From Xanthobacter autotrophicus (lineage in GTDB: Bacteria > Pseudomonadota > Alphaproteobacteria > Rhizobiales > Xanthobacteraceae): DNA of 64,000 bases. Shown here piece after piece: positions 17,092-24,949 of the stretch; positions within the stretch are counted from its first letter, which is position 1, and each line of letters starts with the position of its first letter. The notes beneath the pieces were generated by a model, which saw nothing but the letters and a program-made list of their open reading frames with translations, made no database searches and was not told the origin of the DNA. A program made the position numbers and the translations under genes. The stretch lies in assembly GCF_043194295.1 (NCBI RefSeq), contig NZ_JBAFVK010000003.1, one strand, 5' to 3'.

Positions 17092-18015
17092 ATGCAGAGC
17101 ACTGACCTCGAATTCTTCCTGACGGTGAGCCGGGAAGCATCCATCGGCGGTGCGGCGGCACGGCTCAACACCGCCCAGTCCAACGTCACCAACCGCATCA
17201 AGAAGCTGGAGGCGGACCTCGGCGTCATCCTCTTCAGCCGACATTCCCGTGGCGTGAAGCTGACGGCGGCCGGGGAGCGGCTGCTCCCGTTTGCCGCCGA
17301 GGTCGGCCGGCTGCTGCAGGATGCGCGCATCGCCGTGACCGCGACCGACGCGCCGCGCGGGCCCTTGCAGATCGGCACCATGGAAACCACCATGGCCCTG
17401 CGCCTGCGTGACCGGCTGGTGAATTTCGCCGGCCTCTATCCCGACGTGGACCTGACACTGCGCACCGGCACCACCGCCGAGCTGACCGAGCAGGTGCTGC
17501 AACAGGAGCTGGAGGGCGCCTATGTGTGTGGCCCGGTGGCGCACCCGCGCCTTGTGGCGCGCCGCGCATTCCAGGAAACCCTCGCGGTGGTGGCCGGACC
17601 CGACGTGACCTCGCTGGAGGGCTTCACCGACCGTGGGCACGCCAACATCTTCGTGTTCCGCCGCGGCTGCTCTTATCGCCAGCGGCTGGAAGTGCTTCTT
17701 GCCCGGCGCGGCATCGCGGTGGCGCGCACTCTGGAATATGGCAGCCTCGATGCGATCCTCGCCTGCGTCTCCGCCGGCATGGGGCTGACCCTGCTGCCCA
17801 CCGATCTCGTCGAGGCCCATGCCCGCGACCACCGCCTCTCCCTGCTTCCGTTGCCGGAGGAGGAGGCGAATGTGGAGACCGTGTTCATCCGCCGCGCACA
17901 GGTCTATGTCTCACCCGCCCTCACCGCCTTCCTTGAGGTCGCGGGGCCGCCCGTCGCGGCGGCACCGGACGCGCGCGAGGCCCCCCTCTCTTTCATGCAG
18001 GAAGCCGGCGAGTGA
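17092..18015 (+). CDS. LysR-family transcriptional regulator
   Basis: This 307-residue LysR regulator has an N-terminal helix-turn-helix (DLEFFLTVSREASIGGAAA, then AQSNVTNRI) and an effector domain of the CysB-like fold. It is divergent from the DUF485-symporter-CoA transferase genes and is their likely regulator. Its 3' end nearly abuts the convergent MFS gene (24 bp). Confidence 0.92.
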   Translation: MQSTDLEFFLTVSREASIGGAAARLNTAQSNVTNRIKKLEADLGVILFSRHSRGVKLTAAGERLLPFAAEVGRLLQDARIAVTATDAPRGPLQIGTMETTMALRLRDRLVNFAGLYPDVDLTLRTGTTAELTEQVLQQELEGAYVCGPVAHPRLVARRAFQETLAVVAGPDVTSLEGFTDRGHANIFVFRRGCSYRQRLEVLLARRGIAVARTLEYGSLDAILACVSAGMGLTLLPTDLVEAHARDHRLSLLPLPEEEANVETVFIRRAQVYVSPALTAFLEVAGPPVAAAPDAREAPLSFMQEAGE

Positions 18016-18039
18016 GGGCCGCCCCGTGCCGCCTCGCCA

Positions 18040-19314
18040 TCAGGCCGGCTTGCGATCGGCGTCGGGGTGGTGGAAGGCGAGCACCAGCACCACGGAGGAC
18101 AGGGCCAGCCCCGTCATCAGCAGGAAGCCGTCGGCGAACGATCCGCGCAGCCCGAGCACCCATCCGGTGATCACAGGCGCTGCGAAGCCGGAGAGCGCGA
18201 AGCCGAAGTCCATGATGCCGAGTGCCGTGGCCGCACGCTTCGGCACCACATCCACGTTCACCGCATAATAGGCCGCGTTGGCGCCCATGGAGGCCGCCAC
18301 CGCCACGGTGATGCCGGCAATGGCCACGGCGAGATTGTCGCTCAGGGCCACCGGCACCACCGCCAGCGCCGCGACGAACTGCGTGCCGGCGATGAGATAG
18401 GAGCGGGCCACCCTGAGCCGGCCCGTGACCTTCAGCAGATGGTCCGACCACCGCCCGAGCGCCCACAGCGCGGCGGCGGCGGCAAGCCAGGGCAGGACGG
18501 TGAAGACGCCCACCTGCGTCAGGTTCAGCCCATAGGCCTGGCGCAGGTAGCTCGGCAGCCATGTCATGAAGAAGAACAGGAAATAGCCGAAGACGAAGAA
18601 GGCCCAGTAGTTCACCAGCAGCGTGCGGTTGGTGAGCAACGCGCGGATTTCCGCCGCCGAGGGCCATTCACGCACGGCGTGGTGCGCGGATCCCTGCCGC
18701 TCGGCCCGGATATACTCCAGCTCCGCCGCATTCACATGGCGCGATTGGGCGGGATCGTCGCGGAACAGGAGAAACCAGAGCGGCACCCAGGCGATGGAAA
18801 TCACGAACAGCACGCCGAAGGTCCAGCGCCAGTCCATTACCGCCAGGAGCTGGGTCACGATGGGGCCGCCGATGGCGAGCGCCAGTGGCACCGACACCAG
18901 CGCATAGGCGAGCGCGGTGGCCTGCACCTGCGGCGGCAGCCAATGGCTCACGGCGCCCGCAAGTGCCGGGAAGTTTGGCCCTTCCGACACGCCGAGCAGC
19001 GTGCGCGCCAGATACAGTGTGAGGAAGCCGCTGGCCGCCCCGGTCAGGCCGATGGAAAAGCTCCACAACAGCGCCGCGACGGTGAGAACCAGCCGCGCGC
19101 CGTAGCGATCCACCGCAAAGCCGCCGAGCAGGGTCGTCACCGCGTAGCCGAGGCCGAAGGCGCCGAGGACGATCCCCGCATCGCCCTTCGAGAGTCCCAG
19201 CTCCTGTTCCATCAGCGGGATGGCATAGGAGATGGCGGCCCGGTCGATGTAGTTCACCACTGTGACTGCAAAGAGCAGGAAGATCACCACCATATGGAAT
19301 CGCGTTGCCCGCAT
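18040..19314 (-). CDS. MFS transporter, anion:cation symporter (ACS) type
   Basis: This 424-residue major facilitator has about 12 hydrophobic segments. It carries the ACS-family signature at the N-terminus (VVNYIDRAAISYAIP) and the DRYGAR loop after the second segment. ACS members import organic anions such as hexuronates, tartrate, phthalate or allantoate. It stands alone, convergent with the LysR gene, so nothing nearby identifies the substrate. Confidence 0.9.
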   Translation of the reverse strand: MRATRFHMVVIFLLFAVTVVNYIDRAAISYAIPLMEQELGLSKGDAGIVLGAFGLGYAVTTLLGGFAVDRYGARLVLTVAALLWSFSIGLTGAASGFLTLYLARTLLGVSEGPNFPALAGAVSHWLPPQVQATALAYALVSVPLALAIGGPIVTQLLAVMDWRWTFGVLFVISIAWVPLWFLLFRDDPAQSRHVNAAELEYIRAERQGSAHHAVREWPSAAEIRALLTNRTLLVNYWAFFVFGYFLFFFMTWLPSYLRQAYGLNLTQVGVFTVLPWLAAAAALWALGRWSDHLLKVTGRLRVARSYLIAGTQFVAALAVVPVALSDNLAVAIAGITVAVAASMGANAAYYAVNVDVVPKRAATALGIMDFGFALSGFAAPVITGWVLGLRGSFADGFLLMTGLALSSVVLVLAFHHPDADRKPA

Positions 19315-19666
19315 GTCCTGCTCCCCGCCGGTTCGTCACGCGTCGTTACCTTATACACGCGATGGCGCAATGCCCCGGTCTTGGGGTTTCAGGTCACCGC
19401 GCGGCCGTGACATCAAGGGTCAGCACGGCTCCCCGGCTCCGCCTGAACGCGGCGGCATCGAGCATTCAGGAGTGCATTGCAGAGGAAGGATCACCTTCGC
19501 ACTCATCGAACGACGATTGGCCTTTGCTGCAAATCTGATTCGAATCAGGCGAGGGCCGACTTTTCTGAACTAAAAATGTTATAAACTATATTTATTTCTT
19601 TGATCGGAATCCATGTTCATTCTGGTATGACACGATCCGACGATGACGCCTGCGAGTAACATTACA
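19315..19666. other. Intergenic region before decayed siderophore locus
   Basis: About 350 bp without an intact gene. The right half (19560-19640) is strongly AT-rich and promoter-like. A perfect 14-base palindrome lies at 19535-19548. I found no tRNA or mobile element. Confidence 0.5.
19535..19548. promoter_or_regulatory. Perfect 14-bp palindrome CTGATTCGAATCAG
   Basis: CTGATTCGAATCAG equals its own reverse complement. It lies 119 bp before the start codon of the sigma-factor pseudogene, where an iron-responsive or other operator of the former siderophore locus would be expected. It does not match the TGA-N9-TCA spacing I know for rhizobial iron-responsive boxes. Confidence 0.4.
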
Positions 19667-20159
19667 ATGCCCCGGGCAAGCAACATCGCTGGTCTTTACC
19701 TTTCCGAGAGGGGGTGGCTTGCGCGCGTCATCCAGCGTATCGTCCCGAACAGCGCATCGTCCGGAACAGCGCGACGGCCGAAGACCTGGTGCATGACAGC
19801 TTCGTCACCCTGATCGGCCGGGAGCTGGACCCCTCCCCTCGTGATCAGGTCGCCGACCTCACGCGCATCGCCCAGAACCTTGCCCTGGATCATCGCCGAC
19901 GCGAGGCCCGAATGGCGAGCCTGGAGGAAACCGCCACCTTTGATCTGGCTGATGCCAGCCCTTCGCCCGAGACCATCGTTGCCGACCGGGATGCGCTGCT
20001 CCAGACCCTGAAAATCCTCGCCGCCATGCCGGAGCGCACGCGTTGCGCCTTCCAGATGCACAGTCTCGGCGAGAAGAAGCTGGCGCAGATCGCGGCGGAA
20101 CTCTCCATCTCCACGGCCCACGCTGGCGGCTGGTGATGGACGGCTATCGCCGAGAGTGA
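19667..20159 (+). pseudogene. FecI-like ECF sigma factor, frameshifted
   Basis: This is the remnant of an iron-starvation ECF sigma factor. From the ATG at 19667 the frame reads MPRASNIAGLYLSERGWL, a FecI-like N-terminus. A 17-bp imperfect tandem duplication (19736-19752 and 19753-19769, 15 of 17 bases identical) then shifts the frame by exactly the amount needed to continue as region 2 (AEDLVHDSFVTLI) and region 4 (SLGEKKLAQIAAELSIS). Near 20120 the frame is lost again: the current frame ends in AHAGGW, while another frame reads WRLVMDGYRRE before a stop at 20157-20159. No partner anti-sigma or receptor gene follows. Confidence 0.75.
19736..19769 (+). repeat. 17-bp tandem duplication causing frameshift
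   Basis: Two adjacent 17-base units (19736-19752, 19753-19769) differ at only two positions. Removing one restores a continuous sigma-factor frame from 19667, so the duplication is the apparent inactivating event. Confidence 0.8.
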
Positions 20160-20178
20160 CGACCTCTGGAACGAGACC

Positions 20179-21143
20179 ATGGCGCTGCTGCTGGTCTGGC
20201 GCGAGCCCATCTCGCTCATCGCCTCCGCCCTGCCGATGCTCGACCAGGCGCGCATCTCCCTCGACCGCATCTCGCGGCTCAGCCACGATTTCGACCACGG
20301 CGAGGCCGCCATGCCGCTGGCGGACAGCCCACGGGAGAGTCCCCGTCGCTGCATTTCGAGACCATCGCGCTGAGCGGGGCCTCCTACGCCTTCCCCGCGC
20401 GTGTCGACGTGCCGCCTTTCGTCCTCGGTCCCGCCGATTTCGAGATCTGCGCCGGGGAGCTGGTCTTCATCGTCGGCGCCAACGGCTCGGGCAAGTCCAC
20501 CCTTCTCAAGCTGCTCGCCGGCCAGTTGCCACCGTCACACGGACACGTCCGGCTGGCCGGGACACCGCTCGCCCGGTGGGGCGCCCGCGCCTTCGGCCTC
20601 AAGGTGGTCTACCTGCCGCAGCAGCCCCCGCCCGCCGCTGGCCTGCAGGTCAGGGAGCTGCTGGCCCTTGGGCACTACACCTGGCACGGGGCGCTCGGCC
20701 GGTTCCGCGTCTCAGACCGGGAGAAGGTGGCCGAGGCCCTGGCGCTGACCGGCATGGAGCCGTTCGCGGATCGCCTCGTGGACACGCTCTCGGGCGGGGA
20801 GCGCCAGCGCGCCTTTCTCGCCATGCTGGTGGCGCAGGATGCTGAATGCCGGCTCCTCGACGAGCCCATCTCCGCCCTCGACATCGCGCACCAGGTGGAG
20901 GTGCTCTCGCTGGTGCAGCGCCTGGCGGTGGAGCCCGGGATGGGGGTGGTGATCGTACTGCACCACGTGAACATGGCCGCCCGCTTCTGCGACGAGGTCA
21001 TCGCTTTGCCCGCGGGTCGCCTGATCGCGCGGGGCACGCCGGCCGAGATGATGGCGCCGGCCGCCCTGGAGGCCATCTACGGTATCGCCATGGAGGTCAT
21101 GCCCCACCCCTCGCACGGGACGCCCGTGGCGTTCGCGCGATGA
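20179..21143 (+). pseudogene. Chimeric ABC gene: SyrD-like exporter joined to FhuC-like ATPase
   Basis: The 5' part encodes the end of a cyclic-peptide/siderophore exporter membrane domain (WREPISLIASALPML, then DQARISLDRISRL). After a frameshift near 20330-20350 it continues as the start of that exporter's ATPase (SLHFETIALSGASYAFPAR; GELVFIVGANGSGKST). From Walker A onward the sequence is instead a FhuC-type ferric-hydroxamate ATPase (YLPQQPPPAAG, RELLALGHYTWHGALGRF, LSGGERQR, EPISALDIAHQVEVLSLV, AIYGIAMEVMPHP). An open frame of 244 codons (20409-21143) still spans the ATPase, but the exporter half has lost most transmembrane helices and no FhuB/FhuD genes are present. It is most simply a deletion that fused two ABC genes at their shared Walker A region. 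Confidence 0.7.
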
Positions 21144-21232
21144 AGCGCCGGGCGTCTTGAAGGCTGCCGTGACGGCCCCATCCTCTCATCGAACAGATGC
21201 GGGAGGCGGAGGGAGTTCGGCCTGCTTTTCCG

Positions 21233-21928
21233 TTATTCGTCGGAATCAATCAGGGGATCTGGTTGCGCGAGGCGCTCCAGAGCCTGCCTGTCGGTCAGCC
21301 GCATCTGCGCACCGTGGATCGTGACGCCGTGCTCCCGGAGCGTTGAAAAGGCCCGGGACAGATTCTCCGGCGTCATGCCCAGAAGGGAGGACAGGACGCG
21401 CTTCTCAAAGCCGAGGTTGACCACCCCCGAGGCCCCCTGTGCCACGTCCTCCTTCAGCAGCCAGTTGGCGAGCCGCTCTGCACCGGTGCGCAGCTTCTGG
21501 TTTTTCACCTCCTTGATCGCGCGCCGATAGCCACGGGCAAGCTCCGTGACAACGGCACGCGCGAAGGCCGGGTCGGTCCCGAGGGCGACACGTACCCTTT
21601 CGGCCGGGATCATGAGAACCTGTGACTTCTCAAGGGTGCGCGCGGACTGAAGATAGACCTGATCATTGAGCACGGCGGCCAGGATGAAAGTGCCCACCGG
21701 CCGCACGATGCTGATGGTGGTGTCGCGCCCGGATCCGGTCGCGAACATCTCCACGAGCCCTTCCACCACCACGTGCAGGAAGTCCGCCGGGTCACGCTCA
21801 TTGATGAGAACGACCCCCGGCGGAAACCGCTGCAGGAAACCCGCGCGCACAAGATCGCCGAAGGTCTCCTCCTGCGCATCGGAAAACAGTGGCAGATCGC
21901 GAATGGCGGCGGCGTCTTCGGGCCTCAT
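21233..21928 (-). CDS. narR: FNR/CRP-family regulator, probable NarR
   Basis: This FNR/CRP-superfamily regulator (231 residues from the ATG at 21928) has an N-terminal cyclic-nucleotide-binding-like beta-roll and a C-terminal helix-turn-helix (LLGMTPENLSRAFSTLREHG). It lacks the N-terminal Cys cluster of FNR, so it does not sense oxygen through an Fe-S cluster. Divergent placement next to narK matches NarR, the nitrate/nitrite-responsive regulator of Paracoccus-type nar operons; a Dnr/NnrR-type NO sensor is the alternative. The start at 21928 has a GAGGG ribosome-binding site; longer starts at 21958 or 21985 are possible, but the last would overlap an FNR-like box. Confidence 0.75.
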   Translation of the reverse strand: MRPEDAAAIRDLPLFSDAQEETFGDLVRAGFLQRFPPGVVLINERDPADFLHVVVEGLVEMFATGSGRDTTISIVRPVGTFILAAVLNDQVYLQSARTLEKSQVLMIPAERVRVALGTDPAFARAVVTELARGYRRAIKEVKNQKLRTGAERLANWLLKEDVAQGASGVVNLGFEKRVLSSLLGMTPENLSRAFSTLREHGVTIHGAQMRLTDRQALERLAQPDPLIDSDE

Positions 21929-21971
21929 GCGTCCCTCGATCGGAGCGAATGAGCCCATATGAAGCTCTGAC

Positions 21972-21985
21972 TTGATAAATGTCAA
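21972..21985. promoter_or_regulatory. FNR/NarR-type box before regulator gene
   Basis: TTGAT-AAAT-GTCAA matches the FNR-family consensus TTGAT-N4-ATCAA with one mismatch. It lies 44-57 bp upstream of the preferred regulator start, consistent with autoregulation or binding by another FNR-type protein. Confidence 0.6.
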
Positions 21986-22085
21986 TTGACTGAAATAAGA
22001 ATGTAAAATTTAAATCAAACCTTATTCAAGCCACGCCGATACATCGCTTAAAGTCTTCAAAAATTCATCCAATGACACGTCATTA

Positions 22086-22099
22086 CTGATATAAGTCAA
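22086..22099 (+). promoter_or_regulatory. FNR/NarR-type box before narK
   Basis: CTGAT-ATAA-GTCAA matches TTGAT-N4-ATCAA with two mismatches and lies 77-90 bp upstream of the narK start. It is a plausible activator site for the nar operon. Confidence 0.5.
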
Positions 22100-22175
22100 A
22101 TCTCGCACGACCCGCTTGAAGGAGTTTGCGCGGCGCACGACGAAGCCGTGCCCTTGCAACAGGCGAGATCAGGCC

Positions 22176-24932
22176 ATGCAACCCATTCGAGAGGTGAGCG
22201 CCGCCGACCAGCGGACCTCCCTCGCCATGAGCACCGTCGCCTTCACCGTATGCTTTGCGGTGTGGACGATCTTCTCCATCATCGGCATCCGCATCCGCCA
22301 GGACCTGGGGCTTTCGGACACGCAGTTCGGCCTCCTGGTGGGCACGCCCATCCTCACGGGCTCGCTCATCCGCGTGGCGCTGGGCATCTGGACCGACCTC
22401 TATGGCGGACGCATCGTCTTCACCCTGACCATGCTCGCGGCGGCGGTCGCAACCTTCCTGCTGACCTACGCCACCACCTACCCGCAATTCCTCATCGCTG
22501 CCCTCGGCGTCGGCATCGCGGGCGGATCGTTCGCGGTGGGCGTCGCCTATGTCTCGCGCTGGTATCCGCCGCAGAAGCAGGGCACGGCGCTTGGCATCTT
22601 CGGCGCCGGCAACGTGGGCGCGGCGGTCACCAAGTTCCTCGCCCCCTTCGTCCTCGTCGCCTTTGGCTGGCAGATGGTGGCGCAGGTGTGGGCGGCGGCG
22701 CTGGTGGTGATGGCCGTCGTCTTCTTCCTCACCACCAAGGACGATCCGGTTCTCTTGGAGCGCCGCCGCCTCGGCATCCGGCCGAAGAGCGCGTGGCTGG
22801 AGCTGGAGCCGCTCAAGAATATTCAGGTGTGGCGGTTCTCGCTGTATTACTTCTTCGTCTTCGGCGCCTTCGTCGCGCTGGCGCTGTGGCTGCCCCAGTA
22901 TCTGGTGAAGGTCTACGGCCTCGACATCAAGAGCGCGGGCATGATCGCCGCCGCCTTCTCGGTGCCGGCCAGCCTGTTCCGCGCCTATGGCGGCCACCTC
23001 TCCGATGTCTATGGCGCGCGACGGGTGATGTACTGGACCTTCCTGGTCTCGGTGGCGGCCACCTTCGTCCTGTCCTATCCGCCCACCGACTATGTGGTGC
23101 AGGGTATCCATGGCCCCATGGCCTTCCACATGCAGATGGGGGTGGTGGGCTTCACCATCACCATCTTCATCCTTGGCTTCTTCATGGCCCTGGGCAAGGC
23201 CGCCGTCTACAAGCACATCCCGGTCTACTACCCGAACAATGTGGGCGCGGTGGGCGGCCTCGTGGGCATGATCGGCGGCCTCGGCGGCTTCGTCCTGCCC
23301 CTTATGTTCGGCGTGCTCAACGACCTGACCGGGCTGTGGACCAGCTGCTTCATGCTGCTGTTCGTCCTCGCCACGGGCGCCCTCGCGTGGATGCACTTCG
23401 CCATCCGTCAGATGGAGCGGGAGGCCACGAGCCAGACGCTGGAGACGCTGCCCCAGCTACCGGAAATGCAGGGTATGCCTGCCTCCGTCGCCGCCCCGGC
23501 ACAGGTCAAGGGTGCCATCCTCACCGACTGGCGGCCGGAGGACCCGGGCTTCTGGGCCTCCACCGGTCGCGCCATCGCCCGGCGCAACCTGTGGCTCTCC
23601 ATCCCGGCGCTGCTGTTGTCCTTCGCCATCTGGCAGGTGTGGTCGGTGGTGGTGGCCAAGCTGCCGCTGGTGGGCTTCAAATTCACCACCGACGAGCTGT
23701 TCTGGCTCGCCGCTTTGCCGGGCCTCACCGGGGCGACGCTGCGCATCTTCTATTCCTTCATGGTCCCCATCTTCGGCGGGCGGCTGTGGACGACGCTCAC
23801 CACCTGGTCGCTGATCATCCCGGCGGTGGGCATCGGCTATGCGGTGCAGAACCCGGATACGCCCTATGTGGTGCTGCTGATCCTGGCGCTGCTGTGCGGC
23901 TTCGGTGGCGGCAACTTCGCCTCTTCCATGGCCAACATCTCCTTCTTCTTCCCGAAGGCGGAGAAGGGCAACGCGTTGGCGCTCAATGCCGGCCTCGGCA
24001 ACCTCGGGGTCAGCGTGGTGCAGTTCGTGGTTCCCCTCGTCATCACCACGGGCATCTTCGGCGCGTTCGGCGGCGATCCGGCCATGGTGAAGGCGGCGGG
24101 CGGGCCCGCCCCCATGTGGCTGCAGAACGCCGGCTTCATCTTCGTGCCCTTCATCGTCCTGTCCGCTTTCGCGGCCTGGTTCGGCATGAACGACATCGCC
24201 TCCGCGAAGGCCTCGTTCCGCGAGCAGGCGGTGATCTTCCAGCGCAGGCACAACTGGATCATGTGCTGGCTCTACACCGGCACCTTCGGCTCGTTCATCG
24301 GCTATTCGGCGGGGTTTCCGCTGCTCACCAACATCCTCTTCCCGGAGGTGAACGCCCTCAAATATGCCTTCCTCGGTCCCCTCGTCGGCGCTCTGGCGCG
24401 CTCCGGCACGGGCTGGCTCGCGGACCGCTACGGCGGCGGGCGCGTCACCATCTATGTGTTCGTGCTGATGATGGCGGGTGTCTCCGGCGTGCTGTGGTCC
24501 ATCGGCATGCGCACCGAGCCCTGGGCGTTCTGGGCCTTCTTCGGCTGCTTCCTGGTGCTGTTCTTCGCCACCGGCGTGGGCAATGCCTCCACCTTCCAGA
24601 TGATCCCCGCCATCATGGCGAAGGAGATGGATCGCCTGATGCCTGCCGCCGACGCCGAGACGCGCCGCCGGCAGGCCGAGAAGGAAGCCGCCGCCATCAC
24701 CGGCTTCACCTCGGCCATCGCCGCCTTTGGGGCCTTCTTCATCCCCAAGGGCTACGGCACCTCCATCGCCCTCACGGGCGGTCCCGAAGCGGCGCTGTGG
24801 GCCTTCCTCGGCTTCTATGTGAGCTGCCTGCTCATCACCTTCGCCGTCTACACCCGCAAGGGCGGCCTTCTCCATGACATCGAGCGCGGGAACACCCCGC
24901 GCCCCACCCACCGTCCGGCCACGGCCGCGTAA
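22176..24932 (+). CDS. narK: NarK1-NarK2 fused nitrate/nitrite transporter
   Basis: This 918-residue protein contains two complete MFS nitrate transporters. The first (about residues 15-430) is NarK1-like, a nitrate/proton symporter type; the second (about 475-900) is NarK2-like, a nitrate/nitrite antiporter type. The linker includes a short Pro/Ala/Gln-rich stretch (near residue 440). Each half has about 12 hydrophobic segments. Such fusions are known in Paracoccus and other denitrifying alphaproteobacteria. The ATG at 22176 is preferred over an upstream TTG at 22116 because conserved sequence starts there. It lies 17 bp before narG. Confidence 0.93.
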   Translation: MQPIREVSAADQRTSLAMSTVAFTVCFAVWTIFSIIGIRIRQDLGLSDTQFGLLVGTPILTGSLIRVALGIWTDLYGGRIVFTLTMLAAAVATFLLTYATTYPQFLIAALGVGIAGGSFAVGVAYVSRWYPPQKQGTALGIFGAGNVGAAVTKFLAPFVLVAFGWQMVAQVWAAALVVMAVVFFLTTKDDPVLLERRRLGIRPKSAWLELEPLKNIQVWRFSLYYFFVFGAFVALALWLPQYLVKVYGLDIKSAGMIAAAFSVPASLFRAYGGHLSDVYGARRVMYWTFLVSVAATFVLSYPPTDYVVQGIHGPMAFHMQMGVVGFTITIFILGFFMALGKAAVYKHIPVYYPNNVGAVGGLVGMIGGLGGFVLPLMFGVLNDLTGLWTSCFMLLFVLATGALAWMHFAIRQMEREATSQTLETLPQLPEMQGMPASVAAPAQVKGAILTDWRPEDPGFWASTGRAIARRNLWLSIPALLLSFAIWQVWSVVVAKLPLVGFKFTTDELFWLAALPGLTGATLRIFYSFMVPIFGGRLWTTLTTWSLIIPAVGIGYAVQNPDTPYVVLLILALLCGFGGGNFASSMANISFFFPKAEKGNALALNAGLGNLGVSVVQFVVPLVITTGIFGAFGGDPAMVKAAGGPAPMWLQNAGFIFVPFIVLSAFAAWFGMNDIASAKASFREQAVIFQRRHNWIMCWLYTGTFGSFIGYSAGFPLLTNILFPEVNALKYAFLGPLVGALARSGTGWLADRYGGGRVTIYVFVLMMAGVSGVLWSIGMRTEPWAFWAFFGCFLVLFFATGVGNASTFQMIPAIMAKEMDRLMPAADAETRRRQAEKEAAAITGFTSAIAAFGAFFIPKGYGTSIALTGGPEAALWAFLGFYVSCLLITFAVYTRKGGLLHDIERGNTPRPTHRPATAA

Positions 24933-24949
24933 CGGGAGGCAGGAAGCAC

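Noticed and set aside
19535..19548. RirA/Irr iron box
   Set aside because: The palindrome spacing and sequence do not match the iron-responsive motifs I know; kept only as an unassigned palindrome.
22116..22175. TTG start extending NarK by 20 residues
   Set aside because: The extension is Arg/Cys-rich and unlike NarK N-termini; conserved sequence begins at the ATG at 22176.
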